From Acorus gramineus (taxonomy: Eukaryota; Streptophyta; Magnoliopsida; Acorales; Acoraceae): a stretch of 64,000 nt of DNA. Positions within the stretch are counted from its first letter, which is position 1. Each line of letters starts with the position of its first letter. Under the pieces are notes generated by a model. The model made no database searches, had not been told where the DNA came from, and saw only the letters and a program-made list of their open reading frames with translations. Both the position numbers and the translations under genes were made by a program. Of this stretch, positions 48,150-59,600 are shown in pieces. The DNA is taken from assembly GCA_030737835.1 (NCBI GenBank), contig CM060855.1:19800162-19864161 (forward strand), in the 5' to 3' direction.

Positions 48150-49822
48150 GCATTTGAATTTGCGCATATCATCTCCATGGAAAATGAATACATCTTATAC
48201 ACTTTTGATACTAAACATTGGGTGCTAAGATTCAGTAAATAGTTTGCTATTAAAGAATTCTATAGAATTTGTGGTAATTCCAACTCAACTCTCCAATTTA
48301 TGCTTCTTATTAAGACCTTTTCGATAGAGTTTTTATTTATTATGGTAGGCTCATCTGTTAGCAATTTTTGTATTAAAATGACTGGATTTTGCCTGTGTGT
48401 CTGCATTGCTTCATTTTGACTGTTCGAATTGGCATACAGGAGGCAGTGATCAGCCAATTCCTGAGGGAGATAATATTGAGGATAGCAATCCAGCCATTGA
48501 TAAAAATAGATCAGATGGAAATTCTGTTTACGATTCCCACCAGACTGACTGGCGAACTTTCAGAGCCAATTTGGTTGCTCAAGAACAGGTACATTGTCTT
48601 AAATTTGAGATTGCATCACATAATTCCAATAAAGTTGATTGATACTTAATTCAAATATATATATATGAGGGAGGCACTCTGCTCTGGCATTATCCTTTGG
48701 AATTTCAGTTCTTAACATCACATGATATTAAACATTGGTTATTCACGTATTCCTCAATGGTTTGCATCTTTTTTGAAAATGAGCAGTCAAATCATCTATG
48801 TCCACTGAAATAGAGGATGAGTGAAAGTTGACCCCTGCAAGCACGGGTCCTGTAATTTGATAACGTTTCTGCAGTAATAGTAGACAATTTTCTTCTTCTC
48901 CAATTTCCTATTTTGCCTTTTCAAAACGCATGAGTCCCCTTCATGATATTTGGTAGTTATGATGCAAATATTTAAAAATTTATTGAGTATTTATGAGCTG
49001 ATTACATGTAGGGATTGTAATATGGCTCGCAAGATAGTTCACGAATCGCATTACATATCGCTATATCAGTTTAGGCATACTTGTTGTCCCATCCTACAGC
49101 ACTTTTTTTTTTTACCAAATTGAAACCCATGAAAATTTTCAATTCAGGAGAAACACAAGGGAAGCTGTGCTGACATCAAAGACGCCTCCAAGCTTCTCGG
49201 CTCAAAGTGGGCCCACCCAATCCCAAATCCTGAGACTGGGTGCATTTTGGTTGCAACCGAGAAGCTTGATGGAGTTCGCACCTTTGAGAGAACAGTCGTC
49301 CTCCTCCTCAGACTTGGGACCAGGGATCCTAGAGAGGGCCCATTTGGAGTCATCATCAATCGCCCACTCGACAAAAGGATTAAACACATGAAACCAACAA
49401 ATCTTGACCTTGCGACCACCTTCGCAGACTGCTCTGTCCTGTTTGGTGGGCCCCTCGAGGCAACGATGTTCTTGTTAAGGACCTCTGAGAAGAAGAACCC
49501 CCTTATTCCATCCTTCGAAGAGGTGATGCCGGGAATCTGCTTTGGGGCCAGAAACAGTTTGGATGAGGCCGCGGGGTTGGTCAAGAGAAGAATTCTGAAG
49601 CCCCAAGATTTCAGATTCTTTGTTGGTTATGCCGGGTGGCAGTTTGATCAGCTGAGGGATGAGATTGAGTCTGATTACTGGGTTGTTGCGGCCTGTAGCT
49701 CAAATCTGATTAGCGGAGCTACTTCGCAGTCCTCAACAGGTCTTTGGGAGGAGATTTTGCAGCTGATGGGTGGTCGGTATTCAGAACTGAGCAGGAGACC
49801 GAGGCGAGATAATGAGTTTTGA
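41430..49822 (+). CDS. YqgE/AlgH (DUF179, UPF0301) family protein, probably plastid
   Basis: A 337-aa protein in three exons: 41430-41619, 48440-48588, 49148-49822; gt-ag introns in phase 1 and phase 0. Residues 1 to about 65 are basic and low in acid (HVQALPRRVAADVAAALEVP, REGRRFVVAAAGKK), which fits a chloroplast transit peptide. Exon 2 ends DWRTFRANLVAQEQ, typical of the plant members. Exon 3 carries the DUF179 core: WAHPIPNPETGCILVATEKL, REGPFGVIINRPL, CSVLFGGPLEATMFLL, FRFFVGYAGWQFDQL, WVVAACSSNLI. The molecular function of the family is unknown; bacterial AlgH was linked to alginate regulation. A second in-frame ATG at 41448 is possible. Intron 1 is 6.8 kb and full of transposons. Confidence 0.92.
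41765..42201. mobile_element. MITE, PIF/Harbinger-like, 437 bp, in intron 1
   Basis: Ends GCCCCCGTTTGGAACGGGGG and, inverted, GCCCCCGTTTGTTTCTGGT. TTA flanks both sides (41762-41764, 42202-42204). It matches the element at 28426-28857 along its length in opposite orientation. Non-coding. Confidence 0.82.
42205..43925. other. Intronic sequence, nothing firmly recognised
   Basis: A 72-codon open frame at 42951-43169 sits in a GC-richer patch with no domain I know; it may be transposon debris. The rest is AT-rich. Confidence 0.35.
43926..44673 (+). mobile_element. 3' internal remnant of a Ty3-gypsy element with polypurine tract
   Basis: CTCGAGGACTAGCAAAAAG and GGTTTGGGGG at 44637-44667 are the sequence usually found directly before the 3' LTR of plant gypsy elements (end of the internal region plus polypurine tract). 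The upstream part is non-coding and its left limit is a guess. Confidence 0.5.
44674..46550 (+). mobile_element. Ty3-gypsy LTR, left arm of an inverted pair (contains a hAT MITE)
   Basis: It starts near GTACATATTTTGATATA and ends ATGAAGCCACCTACA. Without the MITE at 45385-45790 it is about 1.46 kb. Its whole length is repeated in inverse orientation at 46573-47939, with over a dozen recognisable blocks in mirror order, for example GGAAAATGAACATGTGCACC and GAGGAGGTTGGCCAAC. On its left it has the polypurine tract and on its right a primer-binding site. Confidence 0.78.
45377..45798. mobile_element. hAT-like MITE with 8-bp target duplication
   Basis: The element 45385-45790 (406 bp) has ends TAGGGGTGGTAAAC and, inverted, TAGGGCTGGTAAAC. 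ACCATGGT flanks both sides (45377-45384, 45791-45798). An 8-bp duplication and TAGGG(G/C)TGG ends are hAT hallmarks. The interior is rich in 'cgagcc/gagctc' motifs. It is absent from the mirror arm. Confidence 0.85.
46551..46572 (+). other. Primer-binding site of the gypsy element, at the centre of the palindrome
   Basis: AATTGGCGCCGTTGCCAGG: TGGCGCCGTTGCC is the common primer-binding/leader sequence just after the 5' LTR in plant Ty3-gypsy elements. Only 22 bp separate the two inverted LTRs. Confidence 0.75.
46573..47939 (-). mobile_element. Ty3-gypsy LTR, right arm of the inverted pair
   Basis: 1367 bp on the minus strand: starts TGTACATATTTTGATATAC (plus-strand end 47939) and ends near ...CAACAACA at 46573. 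It mirrors 44674-46550 but lacks the hAT MITE and roughly 120 bp around its site. No polypurine tract lies outside its 5' end. Confidence 0.78.
47960..48052 (+). other. Short coiled-coil-like coding remnant
   Basis: An open stretch after an 'ag' reads IQQEDFEKELLLRSEAEKAQ and continues to EEMHGD before a stop. It is charged, helical and GC-richer than its surroundings. It may be the C-terminal tail of a transposon protein or a captured exon; I cannot name it. Confidence 0.3.
48116..48145. repeat. (TA)n microsatellite
   Basis: About fifteen uninterrupted TA units in intron 1 of the YqgE/AlgH-like gene. Confidence 0.85.
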
Positions 49823-50691
49823 GGTGTATGATTTTATTGGAAGGGATGTGAATTCAAATGTACAGGGGATTGTTAATTAACACTTCCTATACTGGAATGT
49901 TTGTAGTGCACAGAATCTATGCAGTGTCAATTTTCCTTGTAAATAGACTTCCTGAAACCCTGAAGAGATGTTTCTCTTAACAAATTTCTTGTGTAGATAT
50001 GCCCTGAGTATGATGTTTTTGTCAAGGAATTCAAGGTATGTCTTGGGAAATATTAAATCAGTGATACAATAAGGGTGATCACTATCTTAATTATATAATT
50101 CACTTGGGGAATGAATTGTTCAAAATTGCTGATACAGTAATCTTTCCAATATAATGGGAGAATGAAGTTTTTAAATTTGTATGCACCCAACACATGCAAT
50201 GGATTTGATTCTCAATCAGTGTCTGTGAACTGAGAACTACTGCAATCCTATAAAAAGCCTGTAAAATGGTTTATGGAATTTTATAGAGCATCTCCACAAT
50301 GTGGAAATCATTGTTGGGCCAATACATGGTCAGGTAGAATTACAGAAACATAAAACATTCTTCAGAAACATTCACCCAATATCATGTTTTAGATGTAATG
50401 CAGATGACTTCAATCGAATAATTCAAATCATATCAGAGAAAATGGAGTTTGTCTTTACATATCCCCTGCTCTACATACACAGCCGAGCAACCATCTGTTC
50501 AGCATTGAATCACCAAATTCAAATCGACTCTCTAACATGTACAGTTTCATGGTCCCGTAATTCTTTTCCCAGATCCAAAGATCCCACCATATCAATCCTG
50601 AAATCAGTTTATCTACATGCGTATCTGCATTCATTCAAAGACCCCTTCAATGTGGACAGCATCTGATATTATGTTGGAAAGCACAACTTTC
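49823..50691. other. Shared 3' flank between two convergent genes
   Basis: The YqgE/AlgH-like gene (+) ends at 49822 and the kinase gene (-) ends at 50692. The gap of about 870 bp should hold both 3' untranslated regions; nothing else is seen. Confidence 0.5.
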
Positions 50692-53600
50692 TTATATGTC
50701 CAAACTGCCATTTCTTCCCGAGACGAGTAATGCTTCAAATTGGCTGTTTTCACCATAGTTCTTCTTGGTCTTGGCCTTGTCGAGGCGCGCCTTCCGCACT
50801 GCAGCTTGAATTTGCTTCTCATGCTCTTTAAGCATCTCTTCGATATTTCCCCCTACTGGCATCAATGGTCCAGAATAGTGGATCCTGTTTTTCTTCACTC
50901 CATAGCCCTGAATCCAGAAAACAGTGTTGATAATATCATTCTATTTAGCAAATAAATAAATAGATAGATAGATAGATGTCCATTCAAATTTTTGTTATGC
51001 TATTCTGGAGTTCATTAATTTCTTAGTTTCCTACATTTCTTCCTATTCTGATAACAGATTAATGAACAGCATAATATCACTAACCATCGTAGACTCTCTG
51101 CCGCTCGTCCTTTCATTTTTCTTGCGCGAAGATGATGGCCTGTCAAGCAAATGGGGTGTCCACTTCTGCTTTTCAGAAGGCTCACCAACATCTAATGGGT
51201 TGTATCTTGCATTCGGTCTGTTCTCCGGCCAATGTGGATCCGCGTTCTTCTCTCTGTGATTATCTGACTTCACATTCTTTCTTGCCGCCACAAGACCGGA
51301 CATGTTGGACACATCAGAACCTCCTATAGGCATGTGTGACCTTTGAGACTTCAGTTCTGGACCACCCAAACCCCTTAGAGAACCCGATGCTCGACCAGGA
51401 ATCATCCGAGTCTCATCTGTTTTCTTATTCCATGAGGATGTGGTAGGGTGCATAAAAGAGCTGGAATGAACATATCCGTTTTGGGTCGATCCTTTGGGTA
51501 TGTCAATAGGAAAACCAGATCCACCATCTTCTTGAGGATTGTACTTCTCGCTACTGCTTTTCGGATTAGATGGCCCTTGTCTACTCTGCAATCACAATAA
51601 ACATGGATTAAACTAGACATTAGAAATCAACTTCACTATTAATGATCAATGGACCACTCTTCTTCTCTTTTACCAAGGACAATAGAGCACATCGTGAGCT
51701 AGCACGACTATAATTTACGTACCAGCCATAAAGAGGAGTCCATTCAATTTTTTTAAAAGATCCACTAATTTTTATTTTGTTGGTAATGAGTAATTAAATA
51801 CAAAAAGATACAGGAGATTTAGTGGATTATACTGGTGTACAGAAGCAATGAAAGAAAAATTTCTCTGCAGCCAGCCTTTGGATAACTAAAGGGATGGAAT
51901 AACAGCATTGTAATGCAGTGATTGCGTTTAATACGTCAATTCCAAACATAAAAAATAAACATAATTTTTCTTGCAATTGGTAATGCTTCTCAAAGCTGTT
52001 GTGGTAATCAGAAGTTCAAATCTGATCGATTTTTTTTAATCCCAAAATCATATCAAATAAGATGTTAACAGGAGATTAACCAGAGTGATACCTGCAGTTC
52101 TGCATCAGCATCTAGCACTGGCACTTCTTTGGAATCTCTTAATACTCTTTTTCCGGATTCAGATCCACACCCTTGAACTGCTGCTGCTTTTTGCCTGTGA
52201 ATCAAGTTAAAAACAATTTTATAAATATAATTCAGAAAAGGAACAATTACCCACCAATTTTATTAGCAAAACATTAAAAACATGACAGAGCAGTCTAATA
52301 CATGTTATTCAAGATTAATCCTTTTTTTTTAATTACCAAAAAAATTTACAACTATTTGAAAACAAAACAGGTCAAAAGTCTGTATGTTCTTTTAACTTCA
52401 ACAACTGATATATTCTTTAACTTTCTCTGGTAAAAACCAAATTGAAATATGAAAAGGAATAGTTACCTACCATTTTTTTTTTAACACTTATTTAACTCAA
52501 GAAGGAATAATGTTATATTCAATAATGGAGGCCGAAAGATCTTTTATATAGATACAAAATGTACAAATCCTAGAAATAGAAAAAGACCAAAATACCCATG
52601 ACAAAAATTTAACTCGGAGACGCTGCCCCTAAACCCCCGGGGCCCAATCCGGCCTGGGGGAGGCTTGCTACCTACGGGGGGCGTTGCTTCCCAACCACCA
52701 GGCCTCCGGGAATAGGCCCAACAAGCCTATATAATAACTCCAATACTCCCCCTCAAGTTGGAGCGAAGATATCAATCAAACCCAATTTGGTCAAGCTAGA
52801 ACAAAGAACATAAAGACCAACAGACTTGGTGAACAAATCAGCAAGTTGCTCATTGGAGGAGACAAAAATTGTGTCAATGGCACCCGACTGTACTTTCTCT
52901 CGAAGAAAGTGAATATCAACCTCAATGTGTTTGGTCCTCTCATGAAGAATTGAGTATGAGGCAAGCATAATTACATATAGGTTATCACAAAACAAAGTAG
53001 ATGAACCAGTAATAGGAAATCTCAACTCAGTCAAAAGAGCACAACCAAATGATCTCACATGTGCCTTGGGCCATGGCACAATACTCCACCTCAGCAGAAG
53101 AACGAGAGATAACACTTTATTTCTTACTTTTCCAGGAAAAAAGGTCCCCCATGGAAAGTACAAAAACCAGAAGCAGATTTGCGATAACTGTGTGAACCAG
53201 CATAATCTGTGTCAGTGTAGCAGGGGATGGTGCGATGAGCACTAGCAGCATAGAATAGGCCAAGACCTAGGCATGACTTCAAGTATTGAAGAATCCTATA
53301 AGCATCATTTAGGTGAGAAGTCCGTGGGGCATGCATGAATTAACTCTCCACGCTGACAGCAAAAGTCAAATCAGGTCTAGTGTTCGTCAAGTAGATCAAA
53401 CGACCCACTAAATGTTGATACAGGAAGGATCTGGTAGAAGGTCACCTAATTCAACATGAAGGTGATGGTTTTGATCCATAGGAGAAGTGGCAAGGCGACA
53501 TCCAAGCATACCGGTGTCCTCAAGAAGGTCAAGAGTGTATTTTCGCTTGAAGAGCGAAATACCATGACGTGAGCGAGCAATCTCAATCCCCAAAAAATAC

Positions 53601-56600
53601 CGAAGAAGACCTAAATCCTTCACATCAAACAGATGTCCAAGCTCAGACTTCACCTTGAAAACGTAATCAGGATCATCTCTTGTGATAATGATATCATCCA
53701 CATAAACTAGAACAATGGTGCATTGTCCCTTATTTCGACGAATGAAACAAGTATGAACAGCATGACAACAAGTGAATCCAAGAGAGAGAATGATTACATT
53801 GAATCTATGCTCTCAGAGATTGCTTCAGTCCATATAGGGACTTGAGAAGGAGACACACCTTCTCAAAATACTCCCCCTAAAGACGAAAATCAGGCCCAGG
53901 ATCCATATAAATTTTCTGTCAAGTCCCCATAAAGAAAAGCGTTTTTCACATCCATCTGATGAAGAGGCCAATTGTGGCAAGCTGCAAGAGAGACAAGAAG
54001 CCGAACAAATAGTCATCTTGGCAACAGGAGCAAATGTAGCATGAAAATCCTTTTCTGGAGTCTGAGTAAAGCCTTTTGCAACAAGGCATGCCTTGTACCG
54101 CTCAACAACTCCATCAGCCTTGTATTTTACTGTGAAAACCAATCGACAGCCAACAGTCCTCTCCCCAGGTGGAAGATCAACTAACTCCAACGTATGATTT
54201 TTCTGCAAAGCATCCATCTCTGCGGTCATAGCGGCGGACCATAGAGGATATTGTAATGCCTCAATAACAATACGAGGAATACAGATAGACGATGTAGCAA
54301 CCAGGTAAGCTCTGTAGGAATTAGAAAGTACCTGATAAGAAACAAACTTGACAAGAGAATGAGCAATGAGCCAATGAGACCACTCCAACGACCTTTGCGA
54401 GAGCAATAAGCACATCAGAGTCAGATGGAGGCAAATTAGGAACAGAATGTGGAGTGGTCAAGGAAAAAGGTATACCTGAGTCCGAAGAGGATGCTGACAA
54501 GAGAGCAGGAGAGAGGTGGGCAAGGTATACAATAAGAGGAGATTGTGGTGGTGGCAACTATGGCTGTGACAAAGATAATGACAAAAAAAATGAAGCTAGT
54601 CGAACTGGTGAAGAAGAATGTTGCATAACCATGTTAGAAAAATATGGCACATCTTCAAAAAATGTAACATCAAAGGAATGAAACAATCTTAGAGAAATAG
54701 GATCATATCATCTATATCCTTTGGGCATGGTGGAACTCGTGGAGTGATGGAGAAAATAGTACAACCAGGATACAGAACATAGAAAGGAACTTGACCTCCT
54801 AAAGTACAAATGGGAGCCCAATTAATCAAAAGGCAGTAGTGAGGACTCTCATACTCCAATAGGACTTTGGGACATTCATTTCTTGAAGGAGACAACGAAC
54901 CACATTCATGAGATGACGATTCTTGCATTCCACCACCCTATTCTGCTCAGGTGTATATGGACAAGTCAACTATGAACGATTCCCAACTCGTTCAGATGAG
55001 ACCGAAAAGAAAACGAGACATATCCCCCTCCCCCAGCATTATCAGACCTGATACTTTTGACTGTAATGTTAAACTGTGTTTCAATCATGCGCAAAAAATT
55101 AACACACTTAGATGATACCTCAGACCGAGATTTAAGAAGATAAACCAAAGTATATCTAGAAAAATCATCAATGAATGTCAAGTAATATCTATGACAACCA
55201 AAAGCAATAACAGAAGAGGGACTCCACACATCAGAATGAATCAAATTAAATAACCCAGAAGCTTTATTCATGCAAGAAATATAAGTAGTACGTGTATGTT
55301 TAGAAAGCTCACAAACAACACATTGAAATTTATGAGTCTTATATGAAGAGTGAAAAGTAGGAAATAAAGAACACAGATGCTGGAAATTGACATCTCCTAA
55401 ACGAGCATGCCATATATCTAGAGATTGTAAAGAAAAACCATGCAAATGATCGGTAGGGAAAACAGAAGCATGGGCCGTGGTGGGTGAGTGGTTCTCTCAT
55501 AATGGCAGATATGTGTTCAGTAGTGCCTGAATCAATAACCCAAGTAGGAGACCTTGATTGGTTAACATGGTAGGTGGAGGGTATACCTGAGGTAGAGGTA
55601 GAAGCAGAAGAGGATGTAGGAGCAGCAGAATCAACATGAGAGACATGAGAGGCATGAGAGGCAAGGCTCTCCTGAACCATGGCATCAATATGATTCTAAA
55701 GGGTCTGCATATCAAATGACCCAGCAGAGCAATAGAAGCATCACACGACACCGAGGAATCAGCAACAGTAGCACGGGGGGCAGACAGAGGAGCTCCAACA
55801 TTGTGAGATTGCATCAATTGTGGGTAAAGATGAAAACACCTGGCTTTCTCATGCCCTATTTTTCCACAATGGCCACAAGTCACAATATTGTTGTGTCCAC
55901 AACCACAACTACGACCGCAGCCAACATCGCCATGGCCGTGAGATTCATATCCAGAATTGGTCGCCAATGCCATCTGATCGCCTAGGGTTCTAGTGATTGT
56001 TGAGGACGAGATCTGACAGTGATGCTCATCACCCGCAATAATAGCAAATGGGTCAAATAGAGAAGTGGTGTGGTATTCAAGATCTAAACACTAAGAGATT
56101 CGAACTCTAGTCGAAGGCCCATAAGAAACGCATACGTCTATTGGCATTGTAGTCGGCCAACCACAATCATGGCAGCCTCCTTAGTCAACTCTGAGAGAGG
56201 CTCATAGTGGACATGTTCCTCCCAATGAGCCTGAAAAAATCCAAAATAATTTGTAACAGATTGGGTACCTTGGGTGGCTTGGGTAATATCCTTGTACAAC
56301 TCATAGATCCTTGAGTCATTCTTGACATGACCATAGGACTTCTTCAACGCAACCCACAGAAAGTTGACCGTGTCATGATACATGAACATGTTATAGATCC
56401 GGGTCTCCATGGAGTTGAAGAGCCAACATAGAACCATACACTTTTTAATGGTGCCAAGAAGGAGGCCTGACATGCCTCGACTACCCATATATAATCGAAC
56501 CAGACGCAACCAGGATGGATAATTGCATCTATCAAGGAGCACATTGGTAATCCGTTGAGCATGAAAATTGTCCCCTATCGGTATGGTGGTGTCCTTGATC

Positions 56601-59600
56601 TTCACAGCCGATGGTGGGGTGGGATCCTTGGGCGTTGGGTCCTTGTTCTCCATTGCAAACCTCAAATCTCGACCCGAGAAAGGAAAAGATAATGGTGATC
56701 ACAATGATCCATTATGAACCAAGAGAAAAAAAAAATCGTGAAACCCAAGGATTTCTTTGCAGCTCTGATACCAAGAAGAAATAAATTGAATAATGTTATA
56801 TTCAATAATGGAGGCCGAAAGGTCTCTTATATAGATACAACATGTACAAACCTTAAAAACAGAAAAAGACCAAAATACCCATGACAAAAATTCGAGTTGA
56901 GGGATCTAGCCCCAAACGCCCGTGGACCCAATCCGGCCCGGGGGAGGCTTGCAGCCTATGGGGGCATTGCTCCCGGGCTTCCAGGAATAGCCCAATAGGC
57001 CTATATAATGACTCCAACAAGTCACACGCTGATGCATAATTCCTAACCTGAAAATTTACATTCATTGGGCACCTGCCTCAGACTACAAATACCTCCAATC
57101 AATTGAGGCATGTGACTGCTTGTCGGAAAAATCCTTGCATTCTATACATTGATCTAGAATATGAAGGTGGTTATATATATTGGAGGGTAAAGTGGTTATA
57201 TATTATATATCAACAATGCATATACATGAAACAGCAGCTCTCATCACTTCAATAAAAAGATACACTACCTTCTAGCTTCCTCATCTCGAAGCTTAGCATC
57301 TAACTCCTTGCTCGGAGGATATTTAGGCAAACTTGAAGGGTCACAAGCAAAAGGTTTTGTCGTGAAGAACTGTAAAGAAAACATAATAAAATGAAGCTCA
57401 CAATGAAATAGTAGAAGTGAATTAACATGGAAAATAAGTAAAAAAGTGTCCCTTGTTTTGTTTGAAACAAGAATTAATAGGTTTTGGACACGTGTCAACA
57501 TGTGAAGTTATTATTTCAGATTGGGGGCTTCTAGTGTTCATTTTGAGTGGGGTAAACTTATCATTGAGGTTGAACTTCTTTCCACCCATCTTGGGTGGTG
57601 TTTAGTAGCGGCGGAAAGTGGATTTTAAGTGCTGATTAATAAGTGCAGCAAGAGGTTATGATGATAATCTTTAAGAGTTCAGAAGAAAAAAAAAGTGTTT
57701 GATTCAGCGAAAAATATTAAGCAGTTATTTATATAAGTGTCGGAGGGTTTGTTGGAGGCCGTGAGAGGGAGATCGGCCACTGTATCTTTGCGTCAGGTGA
57801 GAAGGTAGCGGATCGAAGAACAGGGTTCAGTCGACGAACATCAACACAACATTGAAGGAGATCTGTCAAAAGAGGTTGGGCGGTGTGTCATTTTGGTTTT
57901 CGGCACAGAAGAAACCATAGATCAAAGGAGGTCGGCAGATATTAGGGTTTCCGCATCTTTCCTGTTGCATTCGAAGAGGCTGGAATCAACGCAGGAAAAA
58001 GGAGAGAGAAGGTAGTTTCAGTGGGCGTGGGTTTAAATACCCTATGTAAATATTGATGTTTGAAGGGGCACTATCATCTTTTCACAGACGGACTGAATCA
58101 GGTAATACGTTTCACAGTAATTTAAGTGAGGTAAACCGGGCTGAAAAAAATGCTTATTTGTCATCCAACCAAACACAATTAATGTTGATTTTCAGCTTTA
58201 ATCTCAATAAGCACCGAAATTAAGCAACCAAACACCCCCCTGATTTCTTGATTTGCCTTTTTTTTCTTTTTTTTTTATTTGCTTCGGCTATGTACTACTT
58301 GTTTATCAACTAGGGAATGGCCAATACTATCTATGCTAAAAAAACAAAAAATCCAATGGAACTTGAACATATTCCTGACTCCTAAAGTCACTCCTATGTT
58401 TATGGAGTTTAGCTACACTAAGCAAAAAAATTAACCATTAGATGTGACGCAAATTCTTTGACAATGTTGGCATGTCAAAACAATTTATTCCTTGTATCCA
58501 AACAGAAAAGACTGCTACTAATGTATTGGGCAAAAAAATTTAAAAAATAAAGTAAAACTTACATCACTGTTAAGAGCAGAAGACGCACTCCCACGACCAT
58601 CAGGTTCTATTGCAAGGAGGACATCCAAAAGTTCTAAAGCTGATGGAGGGAAGTTCTTAAATGTCTCAGCAACAATACGTCTGTAAGGATGTTGTGGCTT
58701 AAATATAGTTGCATGTGGTAATTTTGATTTCTTCCAGTATTCCTCAGATGGAGATCCACAAAGCTTAAAGATCTTGTGCATTTGCTCCACCTATACATAT
58801 AGCAGTCTCAAAATCAAGAAATGAGATAAATGGAAGAGCAGATGCAAAAGAAAGTGCCATCAAAAAAATTACAGAGGGAAAGGGTAAAATCAAACATAGC
58901 AATTATACGCCAAAATAAGTTCTACTCAAAGGAGTCCGGTGGCAAGTTTGAAACACCCAGATTGGGCTATTAAGAAATCTCTTAAAGTAAAAAGTGTGTA
59001 AGAATAGCAAAAATTTAGAAGGCATTGTAAAAGAGTTGATTATAAAAGAGAATTATCTGATTAAATTCTTTGCAGATCTTATTGATGTTAGCCAAAATAA
59101 GGGACTCTCCATAAATCCAGCAACTTCCATCCTGGAATCAGTGCAAGAACCAAGGGAAAATCTTTAGGCAATATTTTATCTTATTTAACCTTGGAATTAT
59201 CACGATATCATTTTGGAAAGATAAAGTGTCTTAATGGATCCTCTCCGAGTTATTGTGTCCTCATCTCTTTATGGTGGCTTCAAATAACGAGTTACATGTG
59301 ATTCCTTCACATGTGGCCATAACACTATCGTTTGCTGTCCAAGACTTCAGAGGAACTTTTGGTACAATTTACTTATTTAGCCCTCTTGAAGAAATTTTCT
59401 TGGATTTGGAAGAGGAAGATATGGTGGTGTGGAAGAGGGACCCTCAAAAATGTTTCAAAGTAAAATCTTTCTATGGAAGGCTCAATGAAAGACCCCCTTG
59501 CGAGCAATCTCATCCTCAAGATTTTTATTGCCAGATTTGGTGAGTGGTTTTTCCATTGAAGATAAGATGCTTTATGTGGTTGCTTTCTAATGGCAAGATC

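Noticed and set aside
49144-49584. 146-codon minus-strand frame
   Set aside because: Antisense shadow of exon 3 of the YqgE/AlgH-like gene.
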